Of a stretch of DNA of 64,000 nucleotides, positions 54,615 to 63,945 are shown piece after piece. The stretch comes from JAYOEY01 sp038120295 (GTDB lineage: Bacteria > Pseudomonadota > Alphaproteobacteria > MPNO01 > UBA2964), in contig JAYOLL010000017.1 of the NCBI GenBank assembly GCA_038120295.1, positions 10,888 through 74,887 of the forward strand. Direction: 5' to 3'. Below the pieces are notes generated by a model. The model was not told the origin of the DNA, searched no databases, and was given only the letters and a program-made list of their open reading frames with translations. How positions within the stretch are numbered: position 1 is the stretch's first letter; each line of letters opens with the position of its first letter. Both the position numbers and the translations under genes were made by a program.

Positions 54615-55699
54615 CAAAGCCCTCCCGCGATAGACGGAATGTCGAGCGGTGCGAAGCCGTAATGGCGCAGCCAGCGCAAATCCGATTCATAAAAGGTTCT
54701 GAGATCGGGAATGCCATATTTGAGCATCGCCGCGCGCTCTATGCCCAGCCCGAAGGCGAAGCCCTGATAGCGGCTGGAATCAATGCCGCAATTCTCGAGC
54801 ACCCTGGGATTGACCATGCCGCAGCCGAGAATCTCAAGCCAGTCGCCCGCGCCGCCGTCGCCGCCGATGGTCAGCCCGCCGCCTTCGCGTGAGCACGCGA
54901 TATCCATTTCCGCCGACGGTTCGGTGAAGGGGAAGTATGACGGGCGGAACCGCGCCGGCAGATCGTCGATCTCAAAGAAGGCTCTGCAGAATTCGATCAG
55001 ACAGCCTTTCAGGTGACCCATATGGGTCGTTTCGTCGATCACCAGACCTTCGATCTGGTGAAACATCGGCGAATGGGTGGCGTCGTAGTCCGCGCGAAAG
55101 GTCCGGCCGGGCACCACGATGCGGATCGGCGGTTCCTGCTCGACCATGGTGCGGATCTGCACCGGCGAAGTGTGCGTCCTGAGCACGAGGCGCGAGCCGT
55201 CTTCCTTTTCCGGCAGGTAGAACGTGTCGTGCTCCTGCCGCGCGGGATGGTCGGCAGGGATGTTGAGAGCCGTGAAATTATTGAAATCGGTCTCGATATG
55301 CGGCCCTTCGGCGACCGTGAAGCCCATCTCGCAGAAGATCGCCACCATCTCGTCGACGGTCTGGCTGATCGGGTGGATGCGGCCCTGCGCTTCGGGCCGC
55401 GGCGGCAGGGTCACGTCGATGGTCTCGGTCGCCAGCCGTTGGTCGAGAGCGGAAGATTCCAGGTCCGTCTTGCGCGCCTCGATGGCGTCCGACACGGCGT
55501 TCTTGACCGCGTTCAGACCCTGGCCCAGCGCGCGGCGATCTTCCGGCGCTGCCTGGCTCAGCCCCTTGAGCCGTTCGGTGAGGACCCCGTTGCGGCCGAG
55601 CGCGCGGACGCGGACCTCTTCCAGAGCGTCGAGATCGGACGCGCCGGCGACCGCGCCGAGCAGCTCTTCCTGCAGGGTGTCGAGGCTATCGGTGGACAT
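54614..55699 (-). CDS. pheS: Phenylalanyl-tRNA synthetase alpha subunit
   Basis: A 361-residue class II aminoacyl-tRNA synthetase catalytic subunit. N-terminal coiled coil (to about 90), then motif 2 in FRADYDATHSPMFHQIEGLV and motif 3 in FGLGIERAAMLKYGI. It follows rplT by 48 nt. A GC-rich 8-bp hairpin lies in this gap. Confidence 0.98.
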   Translation of the reverse strand: MSTDSLDTLQEELLGAVAGASDLDALEEVRVRALGRNGVLTERLKGLSQAAPEDRRALGQGLNAVKNAVSDAIEARKTDLESSALDQRLATETIDVTLPPRPEAQGRIHPISQTVDEMVAIFCEMGFTVAEGPHIETDFNNFTALNIPADHPARQEHDTFYLPEKEDGSRLVLRTHTSPVQIRTMVEQEPPIRIVVPGRTFRADYDATHSPMFHQIEGLVIDETTHMGHLKGCLIEFCRAFFEIDDLPARFRPSYFPFTEPSAEMDIACSREGGGLTIGGDGGAGDWLEILGCGMVNPRVLENCGIDSSRYQGFAFGLGIERAAMLKYGIPDLRTFYESDLRWLRHYGFAPLDIPSIAGGL

Positions 55700-55714
55700 C
55701 GCGTTTCCGCTGTT

Positions 55715-55738
55715 GGCGAAGCTGAATCCCGCTTCGCC
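55715..55738 (-). promoter_or_regulatory. Hairpin between rplT and pheS
   Basis: Perfect 8-bp stem GGCGAAGC/GCTTCGCC with an 8-nt loop. There is no T run, so it is more likely an mRNA-stability or partial attenuation element than a terminator. Confidence 0.4.
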
Positions 55739-55747
55739 GAGCCGAGC

Positions 55748-56107
55748 TTAACCGGCAAGCGCCGCCTGGGCCTGTTCGCAGACCGTCTTAAAGGCTTCCG
55801 GTTCCTTGATCGCGAGATCGGACAGGACCTTGCGGTCGAGCTCGATGCCGGCCTTGTTGATGCCGTTCATGAGCTGCGAATAGGTCAGCCCGTTCTCGCG
55901 GGCGCCGGCGTTGATCCGCTGGATCCACAGCGCACGGAAGCTGCGCTTCCTGTTGCGCCGGTCGCGATAGGCGTATTGCAGACCCTTCTCGACCTTCTCC
56001 TTGGCGATCGTGAAGGCGTCCGAATTGCGGCCGCGATAGCCCTTGGCGAGCTTGAGAATTTTCTTGTGGCGGGCGTGTGCCTGAACGCCCGTGCGTGCGC
56101 GTGACAT
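55748..56107 (-). CDS. rplT: 50S ribosomal protein L20
   Basis: A 119-residue very basic rRNA-binding protein needed early in 50S assembly: SRARTGVQAHARHKKILKLA, GYRGRNSDAFTIAKE and RDRRNRKRSFRALWIQRIN are signature blocks. It follows rpmI by 24 nt in the usual order. L20 represses its own operon in many bacteria. Confidence 0.99.
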   Translation of the reverse strand: MSRARTGVQAHARHKKILKLAKGYRGRNSDAFTIAKEKVEKGLQYAYRDRRNRKRSFRALWIQRINAGARENGLTYSQLMNGINKAGIELDRKVLSDLAIKEPEAFKTVCEQAQAALAG

Positions 56108-56131
56108 GGTGCTTCTCCGTAATCCGGGTAA

Positions 56132-56329
56132 TCAGAGATAGGGCATGAACTGGCGGACGATCTTTGCGTCCACCGGGGCGAGCGTCGACGTGCCGCGCGC
56201 CTTGCGTTTCATCTTCTGGGGCTTTTCCTCAAGGCAATGGCTCTTATAGGCGAAACTGCGCTTGATCTTGCCCGATCCCGTCTTGGAGAAGCGCTTCTTG
56301 GCGCTCGATTTGGTCTTCATCTTGGGCAT
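56132..56329 (-). CDS. rpmI: 50S ribosomal protein L35
   Basis: A 65-residue basic protein, MPKMKTKSSAKKRFSKTGSG at the start and RQFMPYL at the end, the usual size. ATG 56329 is chosen over the longer open frame, which only crosses the palindromic interval upstream. Confidence 0.98.
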   Translation of the reverse strand: MPKMKTKSSAKKRFSKTGSGKIKRSFAYKSHCLEEKPQKMKRKARGTSTLAPVDAKIVRQFMPYL

Positions 56330-56388
56330 TTCGGTTTCCTTATGTCTGGTGCTTACCGTTTTGGGCTCTGCCCCCCTGCGCTGCTCCA

Positions 56389-56452
56389 GCCCTCTCCCCC
56401 ACCCGGCCACCCAACGCCAGTATCCTGTGGGTGGCCGGGTGGGGGAGAGGGC
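56389..56452. repeat. Perfect 25-bp inverted repeat with 14-nt loop (copy 1)
   Basis: Left arm 56389-56413 and right arm 56428-56452 are exact reverse complements; the loop contains AGTATCCTG. The left arm is identical to that of the copy at 63946. It lies in the 317-base infC-rpmI interval (56330-56646), which has no other gene. The stem is very GC-rich but no T run follows, so it would fold in the operon mRNA. Confidence 0.92.
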
Positions 56453-56646
56453 AGATGCGAAACCGCGCAAGCGGTTCGAATCCCGTGGACCGCCTCGGCA
56501 TGCCCTTTCCGTGCGCATCGCGCCGGAAATAGCCGGACCGTCCGCATTTCCCCCGGTTTCCCGGGAGCGCGGGTTATAGCCGCCGTAAGCGGCGAATGCA
56601 AGTGTTTGACGGAACGGCTGTCAGGGGGCGCGAGGCCCCCGAACGG

Positions 56647-57189
56647 CTATTTCACGGGCGCCATCACCATGACCATCTGGCGGCCTTCCATCCTGGGATG
56701 CTGCTCGACCTTGGCTTCTTCCTCCAGGTCGTCGCGCACCCGGTGAAGGACCTTCATGCCGAGATCCTGATGAGCCAGTTCGCGTCCGCGGAAGCGGAGC
56801 GTCACCTTGACCTTGTCGCCCTCTTCGAGGAAGCGGCGCATGGCGCGCATCTTGACGTCGTAATCGTGCGCCTCGATGCCGGGGCGCATCTTGATTTCCT
56901 TGACGTCGATGGTCTTCTGCTTCTTGCGCGCCTCGGCCTTGCGCTTCTGGTCCTCGTACTTGAACTTGCCGTAATCGAGGATCTTGCAGACAGGCGGGTC
57001 GGCGCTGGATGCCATCTCCACCAGGTCGAGACCGTAGGATTCGGCCTTGGCGAGGGCGTCTGCGGTCGGCATCACGCCAAGCGGTTCACCATCAGGATCG
57101 ATCAGCCGCACCTGGGCTGCAACGATCGCGTCGTTTATGCGCCGGTCGTCCTTTTCAGGCTCCGGCCGAAAAAAAGGTCGTCTTGGTAT
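56647..57189 (-). CDS. infC: Translation initiation factor IF-3 (ATA start)
   Basis: About 180 residues. IF-3 binds the 30S subunit and proofreads start codons. DDRRINDAIVAAQVRLID begins the N domain, and GKFKYEDQKRKAEARKKQ the linker and C domain. GGGGAG (57203-57198) lies 8 nt before an ATA at 57189, and the family N-terminus begins there, so ATA is the likely start. An in-frame ATG at 57282 lies inside thrS and has no ribosome site. Rare starts in infC allow IF-3 to repress itself. Confidence 0.95.
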   Translation of the reverse strand: MPRRPFFRPEPEKDDRRINDAIVAAQVRLIDPDGEPLGVMPTADALAKAESYGLDLVEMASSADPPVCKILDYGKFKYEDQKRKAEARKKQKTIDVKEIKMRPGIEAHDYDVKMRAMRRFLEEGDKVKVTLRFRGRELAHQDLGMKVLHRVRDDLEEEAKVEQHPRMEGRQMVMVMAPVK

Positions 57190-57223
57190 GAGCGTTTCTC
57201 CCCTGATTGCTCGCCGCGTCCGC

Positions 57224-59194
57224 CTATCGGGCGGGTGGCGCCGCTTCCTCTGAAAGTCTAGCGACGGCTTCGTCGAGCGCAAGAATTTCCTGATTCTTTC
57301 CGCCCAGCCGCCGCATCGCCACGGTGCGGGCTTCCAGCTCCTTGGTGCCGACCACCAGTAGGGCCGGCACCTTGGCGAGGCTGTGTTCCCGTACCTTGTA
57401 ATTGATTTTTTCGTTGCGGAGATCGCACTCGACGCGGAGACCGGCGTCTCTCAATGCGGCGGCGACCTGTTCGGCATAGCCGTCGGCCGCATCCGTAATC
57501 GTCGCGACCACAGCCTGAACCGGCGACAGCCACATCGGCATGCGCCCGGCGTAATGCTCGATCAGGATGCCGATAAAACGCTCGAACGATCCCAGGATCG
57601 CGCGGTGCAGCATGACAGGCCGGTGCTTGCCGCCGTCATCCGCGACGTAATCCGCGTCCAGCCGTTCCGGCAGAACGAAATCGACCTGCAGCGTGCCGCA
57701 CTGCCAGTCGCGGCCGATAGCATCGCGTAGCACGAATTCCAGCTTCGGCCCGTAAAACGCGCCTTCGCCCGGGTTAAGCGTATAGTCGAGCCCGGCCTCG
57801 GCGACCGCATCCTTGAGCGCGCCTTCCGCCTTGTCCCACACGGCGTCGTCTCCGGCGCGGACTTCCGGCCGGTCGGAGAATTTCACCGCAACGTTGGTGA
57901 AGCCGAAATCGGCGTAGACCTGCTGCAGCAGGTCGCAGAACGCCCTGGTCTCCGCCGTGACCTGGTCCTCGGTGCAGAAGATATGCGCATCGTCCTGCAC
58001 AAAGGCGCGCACCCGCATCAACCCATGCAGTGCGCCCGACGGCTCGTAACGGTGGCATGAGCCGAACTCGGCCATGCGTAGCGGCAGATCGCGGTAGCTC
58101 TTGATGCCCTGGCGGAAAATCTGCACATGGCCGGGGCAGTTCATCGGCTTCACGGCGAGCGTGCGGTCGTCTTCGGTATCGGCCGTGAACATATGTTCAC
58201 GGAATTTCTCCCAGTGACCGGACTGCTCCCACAGCACCCGGTCGTAGAGCGTCGGCGTCTTGACCTCGATATATCCGGCTTCTTCGAGCCGGGCGCGCAT
58301 ATAGCGCTCGATGGCGCGATAGAGCGTCCATCCCTTTGCGTGCCAGAAGGCGGAGCCCACGGCTTCTTCCTGGAAATGGAACAGATCCATCTCACGTCCC
58401 AGCCGTCGGTGATCGCGCTTCTCAGCCTCTTCCAGCCGCTCGAGATGCAGCCGGAGTTCCTTCTCGTCGCGCCAGGCCGTGCCGTAAATGCGCTGCAGCA
58501 TCTCGTTGCGGGAATCGCCCCGCCAGTAGGCGCCGGCCAGTTTCAGCAGTTTGAACCCCTCGCCGACATGGCCGGTCGACGGCAGATGCGGACCGCGGCA
58601 CAGATCGAACCAGTCGCCCTGGCGATAGACCGACACGTCCTCGTCGCGCGGCAGGCCTTCGATCAGCTCTGCCTTGTATTTTTCGCCCATGTCGGAGAAT
58701 TCGCGGATCGCGTCGTCTCGGTCCCATACTTCGCGAACGAAGGGCTCATCGGCAGCGACGATCTCTTTCATCCGCGCTTCGATCTTCTCCAGATCTTCCG
58801 GCGTGAACGGGTCCTCGCGCGCGAAATCGTAGTAGAAGCCGTGCTCGATGGCCGGGCCGATGGTGACCTGCGTGCCGGGATAAAGCTCCTGCACGGCCTG
58901 CGCCATGACATGCGCGGAATCGTGCCGGATCAGCTCCAGCGCATCCTCGTCCTTGCGCGTGATGATGGCGATGTCTGTATCCCTGTCGATTGACCAGGAG
59001 AGGTCGCGCACTTCGCCGTCCATCCGGATGGCGAGCGCCGCCTTTGCCAGACCCGGACCGATATCGGCCGCCAGCTCTGCGCCCGTAACCGGGGCGTCGA
59101 AGCTGCGTTTGCTGCCGTCTGGAAGAGTAATCGTTACGCCGCCGGACTGCGACGCCGCCGGTGCGGGCGCGGCGATGTCGTCGGGGGCGCTCAT
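57224..59194 (-). CDS. thrS: Threonyl-tRNA synthetase
   Basis: A 656-residue class II synthetase: N-terminal TGS domain (GVTITLPDGSKRSFDAPVTG), editing domain with RHDSAHVMAQAV and WFDLCRGPH, class II motifs in KPMNCPGHV and RVRAFVQDDAHIFC, and the anticodon domain near SPVQAVVATIT. It is the first gene of thrS-infC-rpmI-rplT-pheS-pheT. No T-box or obvious attenuator was found ahead of it. Confidence 0.98.
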   Translation of the reverse strand: MSAPDDIAAPAPAASQSGGVTITLPDGSKRSFDAPVTGAELAADIGPGLAKAALAIRMDGEVRDLSWSIDRDTDIAIITRKDEDALELIRHDSAHVMAQAVQELYPGTQVTIGPAIEHGFYYDFAREDPFTPEDLEKIEARMKEIVAADEPFVREVWDRDDAIREFSDMGEKYKAELIEGLPRDEDVSVYRQGDWFDLCRGPHLPSTGHVGEGFKLLKLAGAYWRGDSRNEMLQRIYGTAWRDEKELRLHLERLEEAEKRDHRRLGREMDLFHFQEEAVGSAFWHAKGWTLYRAIERYMRARLEEAGYIEVKTPTLYDRVLWEQSGHWEKFREHMFTADTEDDRTLAVKPMNCPGHVQIFRQGIKSYRDLPLRMAEFGSCHRYEPSGALHGLMRVRAFVQDDAHIFCTEDQVTAETRAFCDLLQQVYADFGFTNVAVKFSDRPEVRAGDDAVWDKAEGALKDAVAEAGLDYTLNPGEGAFYGPKLEFVLRDAIGRDWQCGTLQVDFVLPERLDADYVADDGGKHRPVMLHRAILGSFERFIGILIEHYAGRMPMWLSPVQAVVATITDAADGYAEQVAAALRDAGLRVECDLRNEKINYKVREHSLAKVPALLVVGTKELEARTVAMRRLGGKNQEILALDEAVARLSEEAAPPAR

Positions 59195-59281
59195 GAAGGC
59201 GCGTTCAGCATCTGGCGTTCATTCGGACGAAGTCGCCTCTGGTTCGACAATTCGGACAGAATAAGGTTAACAGCGTGCCGT

Positions 59282-60232
59282 TTAACGCAAAGTTAAGGCG
59301 GCTTCAACCGATTCCACCGGCAGGGTCGCAAGATCGGTCTCGCGCAGCACCGTGACCGCCGGCCCGCGCGGCGCGGTCAGCGCGGGATCGGACTCGGCGG
59401 AAAACAGCACCACCGACGGGCATCCGGCGGCGACGATAAAGTGCATCGGGCCGGTATCGTTGCCGATAGCGCAAGCGGCATGGCGCGCCAGCACGGCGAT
59501 ATCCGCCATCGATGTCTGGCCTGTCAGGTCGCGGACCTCAGGACATTCTGCGGCGATGGTCTCGCCGATGGCGCGTTCCGCCGCACCGCCGAGTACGACC
59601 GGCTGGATGCCCTGTGTCCACAGCTTGACGGCGAGCGCCGCATATCGTTCGGCCGGCCAGCGCTTTGCCGGGCGATGCGGCGCGCCGCCCGGCACCAGCA
59701 GGGCGTATCGGTCCGACAGGCCGAACCGGCTCGTGTCGGCGTCGATCCAGGACAGGTCCGCATCCGGCACATTGTCGATTCCCGCCATGCGTAGCTGTTC
59801 CGCCTGGCGTTCGATCGTGTGCATGAAATCGCGATCCGGGTTGGCGTGCGGATGGGAACAGCCCGGTGCGATTCCCGACCATTCGGGGCGCGGCCCCGGC
59901 CCCATCAGCCGGAAATACCAGCCGCTCCGGTCCGAGGTCTGCAGATCGTAGACCCGGTTGAACGCACCGGCGCGCAACCATCGCCGCAAACCGAGCCACA
60001 CACCCGGCTTCCAGAGGGGCGCGCGGTCTTCGGCCTGGATTTCGTCGAACCAGGGGGAGTTATTCAGCAACGCCGCGAAGGGCGGCGTGGTGAGAAGCGT
60101 AATATGGGCATCGGAATGGCAGTTACGGATGGCCGCGAACGGCCCCATCGCCAGCACCACGTCGCCCAGCGCGCCCAGCTTGATCACCAGTATCCGTTGC
60201 ACACGTCCGGCCTGCGCATCCGGAAGGGTCAT
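59282..60232 (-). CDS. Glycosyltransferase family 9 (heptosyltransferase-like)
   Basis: A 316-residue GT-B enzyme that builds the lipopolysaccharide inner core or similar surface glycans. RILVIKLGALGDVVLAMGPF is the N-terminal donor loop, GGAPHRPAKRWP and IGNDTGPMHFIVAAGCP the acceptor and nucleotide parts. A longer frame continues upstream but is not real. ATG 60232 overlaps the stop of the next glycosyltransferase by 4 nt, so the pair is one operon. Confidence 0.93.
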   Translation of the reverse strand: MTLPDAQAGRVQRILVIKLGALGDVVLAMGPFAAIRNCHSDAHITLLTTPPFAALLNNSPWFDEIQAEDRAPLWKPGVWLGLRRWLRAGAFNRVYDLQTSDRSGWYFRLMGPGPRPEWSGIAPGCSHPHANPDRDFMHTIERQAEQLRMAGIDNVPDADLSWIDADTSRFGLSDRYALLVPGGAPHRPAKRWPAERYAALAVKLWTQGIQPVVLGGAAERAIGETIAAECPEVRDLTGQTSMADIAVLARHAACAIGNDTGPMHFIVAAGCPSVVLFSAESDPALTAPRGPAVTVLRETDLATLPVESVEAALTLR

Positions 60233-61404
60233 CGTGCGGCGCGCTCCGCGAGCAGCTCCTCGTAAACCGAAAGCGTCCGGTCGCACATCAGTTCCCGCGT
60301 GTAGTCGCGGTGAACCCGTTCCATCGAGCGCGCGGCCATCGCCTCGCGCGCATCCGGGTCGAGGGCGAGCGCCTGCTCCAGAGCCGCGACCAGCGCACTG
60401 GCGTCGCCCGGCGGGACCAGCCAGCCGGTTTCGCCCTCGATCACCGTTTCGCGCGCTGCGCCGTGATCCGTGGCGATGACCGGCCGTCCCATCGCCTGCG
60501 CCTCCACGATCACGCGACCGAATGCCTCGGCGTCGGTCGAGGCCGATACGACGACATCGGCCAGCATGAAGGCCGCCGGCATATCGCGGCAGTCGCCGGT
60601 GAACTGGACATAGGGTTCGAGCCCGCTGCGCGAGACCTGGCGTTCGAGCTCTTCCCGGTAACCGGTCCGCTGGTCGCCGCCGACGATCAGGCAGCGCAGG
60701 TCGGTCCGGTCGGCGAGCCGCGACAGCGCTTCGATCAGCACCGTCTGTCCTTTCCAGCGGGTCAGCCGGCCCGGCAGCATCACGACTCGCGCCGTATCGG
60801 GAATCCGCCATTGCTCGGCGAGCTGGATCACCCGCTGGGCGGAAACCGCCGCGGGGCTGAAAATATCGACATCGACGCCGCGCGGCACCACCCGGATTCG
60901 CGATGGATCGGCGCTGTAGCGGTCGCGTACCTGTTCGGCGATAAACTCGGAGATCGCGATGACGCGCTCGCCCCGCGCCATGACCGAGTTGTAGAACTGC
61001 TTGGCCGGGTTGCCGACATTGTAGTTGCCGTGAAACGTCGTCATGAAGGTGGCGCCGGTGCGTTTCGCGGCGTAAAGCGCACTCCAGGCCGGTGCACGCG
61101 ATCTTGCATGGACGATATCGACATTGTGCTCGTCGATCAGGGCGGCGAGCTTCGAGACGTTGCGCCACATCTCCAGCGGGTTTTTGGTCGCCGCCGGGAA
61201 ATCGATATGCGTCGCCCCGGCGCGACTGATCTCGGCGACCATCTGTCCGCCGCTGGATGCCACGAGCGCCCGCCATCCGGCCTCGGTGATCGCACGGGCG
61301 ACCTCGACCGCGCCGCGTTCCACGCCGCCTGTCACCAGAGAGGGCAGAATCTGCAAAATGGTCGGCGGCGACGCGCCGTCCGCACTGGAGGATGACGATT
61401 CCAT
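60229..61404 (-). CDS. Glycosyltransferase family 4
   Basis: A 391-residue retaining GT-B enzyme. LQILPSLVTGGVERGAVEVA is the typical acceptor loop with VERG, VPRGVDVDIFSP precedes the donor domain, and SASTDAEAFGRVIVEAQAMG is the EX7E motif. With the GT9 gene it probably adds sugars to a surface lipopolysaccharide. Acceptor and sugar are unknown. Confidence 0.93.
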   Translation of the reverse strand: MESSSSSADGASPPTILQILPSLVTGGVERGAVEVARAITEAGWRALVASSGGQMVAEISRAGATHIDFPAATKNPLEMWRNVSKLAALIDEHNVDIVHARSRAPAWSALYAAKRTGATFMTTFHGNYNVGNPAKQFYNSVMARGERVIAISEFIAEQVRDRYSADPSRIRVVPRGVDVDIFSPAAVSAQRVIQLAEQWRIPDTARVVMLPGRLTRWKGQTVLIEALSRLADRTDLRCLIVGGDQRTGYREELERQVSRSGLEPYVQFTGDCRDMPAAFMLADVVVSASTDAEAFGRVIVEAQAMGRPVIATDHGAARETVIEGETGWLVPPGDASALVAALEQALALDPDAREAMAARSMERVHRDYTRELMCDRTLSVYEELLAERAAR

Positions 61405-61453
61405 GACCTATTCTTAGAACGGTCCGCGACTCGAATACAGCCGGTAGAACGAC

Positions 61454-62236
61454 ATGCCCCAGATCGCCAGAAACCCGAGCGGAGACATTCCCGGCCTGCT
61501 GGAATGCGATAACGGCGCAGCGCTGGCCTTTCACCGGCATGACGGGGACGGTCCCGGGGTGGTTTTTCTCGGCGGTTTCATGTCGGACATGACCGGGACC
61601 AAGGCGGTCGTCCTGGAGGAGCACTGCCGGAAGACCGGTCAGGCGTTCCTGCGGCTGGATTATCGCGGTCACGGCGCGTCGTCCGACGATTTCGCCAATG
61701 GCTGCATCGGCGACTGGAAGGACGATGCCATTGCCGCGCTGGACGCGCTGACCGACGGTCCGCAGGTTGTCGTCGGCTCCTCGATGGGCGGCTGGATCAT
61801 GCTGCTCGCTGCGCTGGCGCGGCCCGACCGTATCGCCGGCCTTGTCGGCATCGCCGCCGCACCGGATTTCACCGAACGGCTGATGTGGCCGAAATTTTCC
61901 GACGACATCAGGCAGACCATAGAGCGCGAAGGCGTCTATTATGCGCCGACCGAGTACGGCGATACGCCATACCCGATTACGAAACGTCTGATCGAGGACG
62001 GGCGAAATCATCTGCTGCTGGACGCAGAAATCGACATTGACTGTCCGGTGCATCTGCTCCACGGCCAGCGGGACCCCGACGTGCCGTGGGAACACTCCCT
62101 CGCCATCGCCCAAAGGCTTCGTCACGAAGCCGTCTCCGTGACCCTGATCAAGGACGGCGATCACCGCCTGTCGCGCGACGAGGATCTAGCGCTGCTATGC
62201 CGGACGGTCGATGCGCTCTGCCAGAATTGCGGCTAG
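61454..62236 (+). CDS. Alpha/beta hydrolase, ABHD10-like
   Basis: A 260-residue serine hydrolase. Nucleophile elbow VGSSMGGW, acid in GQRDPDVPW and base in GDHRLSRDED complete the triad. The layout resembles ABHD10 and bacterial palmitoyl-protein-thioesterase-type enzymes; the natural substrate is unknown. Its 3' end overlaps the next gene, on the other strand, by 42 nt. Confidence 0.9.
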   Translation: MPQIARNPSGDIPGLLECDNGAALAFHRHDGDGPGVVFLGGFMSDMTGTKAVVLEEHCRKTGQAFLRLDYRGHGASSDDFANGCIGDWKDDAIAALDALTDGPQVVVGSSMGGWIMLLAALARPDRIAGLVGIAAAPDFTERLMWPKFSDDIRQTIEREGVYYAPTEYGDTPYPITKRLIEDGRNHLLLDAEIDIDCPVHLLHGQRDPDVPWEHSLAIAQRLRHEAVSVTLIKDGDHRLSRDEDLALLCRTVDALCQNCG

Positions 62237-63058
62237 GCCAGCGCGGTAGTCGGGATATTGCAGGACAACGCCCAGCTCATTCCTGATGCGGCGATTGTCG
62301 ATCAGCCGCCGGTCAGCATAGAAACTCCGCGCCATCGGGCTCAGCTCCGCATCTTCCAGCACGACGAGCGGCGGCGGATCGAGGCCCAGAAGATCGGCGG
62401 CAAAGGCGACCACGTCGGCGCTTTCAGACGGCTCGTCATCGCAAACATTGTAGATCGCGCCCGGTTTCGGTTTCGCCATTGAGGCGCGGAGAACCGCGAC
62501 GATATCGTCGACATGGATTCGGGAGAACAGATGACCCGGCGCGTCGATTCGCCGCGCCATGCCGGCTTTGAGCTGGTCTAACGCCGACCGGCCCGGCCCG
62601 TAGATGCCGGCGAGCCGAAAAACATGGATCGGCAGGTTCAGGTCGAGCCAGGCCCGCTCCGCCTCGACCCGGCGTCTGCCGCGCAACGCCGTCGCAAGCA
62701 GCGGAGCGTCTTCATCAACAAGCGCGCCGCCGCTGTCGCCATAGACGCTGGTCGCCGACAAATATCCGACCCATCGCAGTGATTCGCATTCTTCCAGCAG
62801 ACCCGCGTGATGGACCAGTGCCGGGTCGCCATCCTCTCCCGGCGGAATAGAGATCAGGATATGCGTGACGTTCTCCAGCTGTTCAGACGGAACCGGCGCG
62901 CTGCCGTCGAACAGGACCGGCTCGATGCCGGATTTCGCCAGCGTATCGCGTTTGGTCGATTCCCGGCACGTACCGGCCGCCGTCCAGCCCTCCGAAAGCA
63001 GGTCGGCCGCAAGTCGGCTTGCGACATATCCCGTCCCGAAACAGAAAAGATGCGACAT
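62195..63058 (-). CDS. NAD(P)-dependent epimerase/SDR-like protein
   Basis: An extended-SDR protein of about 287 residues (YeeZ/WcaG-like). Cofactor loop FCFGTGYVASRLA (GxGxxA), YLSATSVYGDSGGALVDE and HVFRLAGIYGPGR. Tyr of the usual YxxxK is not plainly followed by Lys. ATG 63058 gives the usual start; the frame runs up to 63100, only 20 nt from the divergent TPR gene. Overlaps the alpha/beta hydrolase gene. Confidence 0.87.
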   Translation of the reverse strand: MSHLFCFGTGYVASRLAADLLSEGWTAAGTCRESTKRDTLAKSGIEPVLFDGSAPVPSEQLENVTHILISIPPGEDGDPALVHHAGLLEECESLRWVGYLSATSVYGDSGGALVDEDAPLLATALRGRRRVEAERAWLDLNLPIHVFRLAGIYGPGRSALDQLKAGMARRIDAPGHLFSRIHVDDIVAVLRASMAKPKPGAIYNVCDDEPSESADVVAFAADLLGLDPPPLVVLEDAELSPMARSFYADRRLIDNRRIRNELGVVLQYPDYRAGLAAILAERIDRPA

Positions 63059-63120
63059 GAGCCTGTCCGCCGATGGGCGTCCGTTGGTAGAGTTGTCCAT
63101 CGTTTTAACGATGGATCGCC

Positions 63121-63927
63121 ATGACCGACAGGCTTTTCCCGAGACCGAGAATCGCGGCCCTCACTCTGGCGGTATCTCTGGCGGCTCATTCGGCGACCGC
63201 CCAGCGGCAGCCCGATCTGACGCCCCGATCGGCCGAGGCGCGGCAGTACAGCGCCTGCATGCAGCTCGCCCGGACGCGGCCCGAAGCGGCGCGGCAGTCG
63301 GCGCTTGAATGGCGCAAGGAGGGCGGCGGCGATGCGGCGCTTCACTGCATCGCGGTGGCGATGCTGGGGCTTGGCGAATACAGCCAGTCGGCGCGGCTGC
63401 TGGAGGAACTCGCCGCAAGCGGCGACCCGGCGCGGCCCGATCTCAAGGCCGGGCTGCTGGCCCAGGCGGCGAATGGCTGGATCATCGCCGGCCGGCCGCA
63501 GACCGCCGCGAAGTTGCTGGGCGATGCGCTCGCGCTCCAGCCGCATAATGTCGACATGATGATCGACCGATCCATCGCGCTGGTCTCGCTCGGCAAGAAC
63601 TGGGAAGCGCTGGACGATCTCAATCGGGCGCTGGAGATTTCACCCGACAGGATCGACGCGCTGACCTTCCGGGCCAGCGCATGGCGAAAGGTCGAGGCCA
63701 TCGATCTGGCGCGGCAGGATATCGACGCGGTGCTGAAGGAGCTGCCCGACAAGCCCGATGCGCTGCTCGAACGCGGCCTGATCCTCACGGCGCAGGGCGA
63801 TGAGTCCGGCGCCCGCGCCGACTGGCTCAAAGTGATCGAGATCGCCGTCGAAGGACCGCTGACCGATGCGGCGCGGCGGAATCTTCAGAACATGGATGGC
63901 GGCGCCGGGAAGGGCGCGGCGAAATAG
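63121..63927 (+). CDS. Exported tetratricopeptide-repeat protein
   Basis: A 268-residue protein with a signal peptide (ending near ATA-QRQ, residue 28) and about four TPR units from residue 75 on, such as VDMMIDRSIALVSLGKNWEA and DALLERGLILTAQGDESGAR. TPR solenoids dock other proteins in the periplasm. Partner unknown. Its stop is followed by a repeat at the end of the window. Confidence 0.85.
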   Translation: MTDRLFPRPRIAALTLAVSLAAHSATAQRQPDLTPRSAEARQYSACMQLARTRPEAARQSALEWRKEGGGDAALHCIAVAMLGLGEYSQSARLLEELAASGDPARPDLKAGLLAQAANGWIIAGRPQTAAKLLGDALALQPHNVDMMIDRSIALVSLGKNWEALDDLNRALEISPDRIDALTFRASAWRKVEAIDLARQDIDAVLKELPDKPDALLERGLILTAQGDESGARADWLKVIEIAVEGPLTDAARRNLQNMDGGAGKGAAK

Positions 63928-63945
63928 ATGATAGTTTTCGCACCG

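Noticed and set aside
59195..59281. T-box or leader attenuator before thrS
   Set aside because: Too short for a T-box and no specifier or antiterminator pattern was seen; T-boxes are rare in this group.
59282..62164. A 960-codon minus-strand open frame
   Set aside because: Only the part up to 60232 matches a glycosyltransferase. The rest is antisense or out of frame with the clear GT4 and hydrolase genes; high GC removes stop codons.
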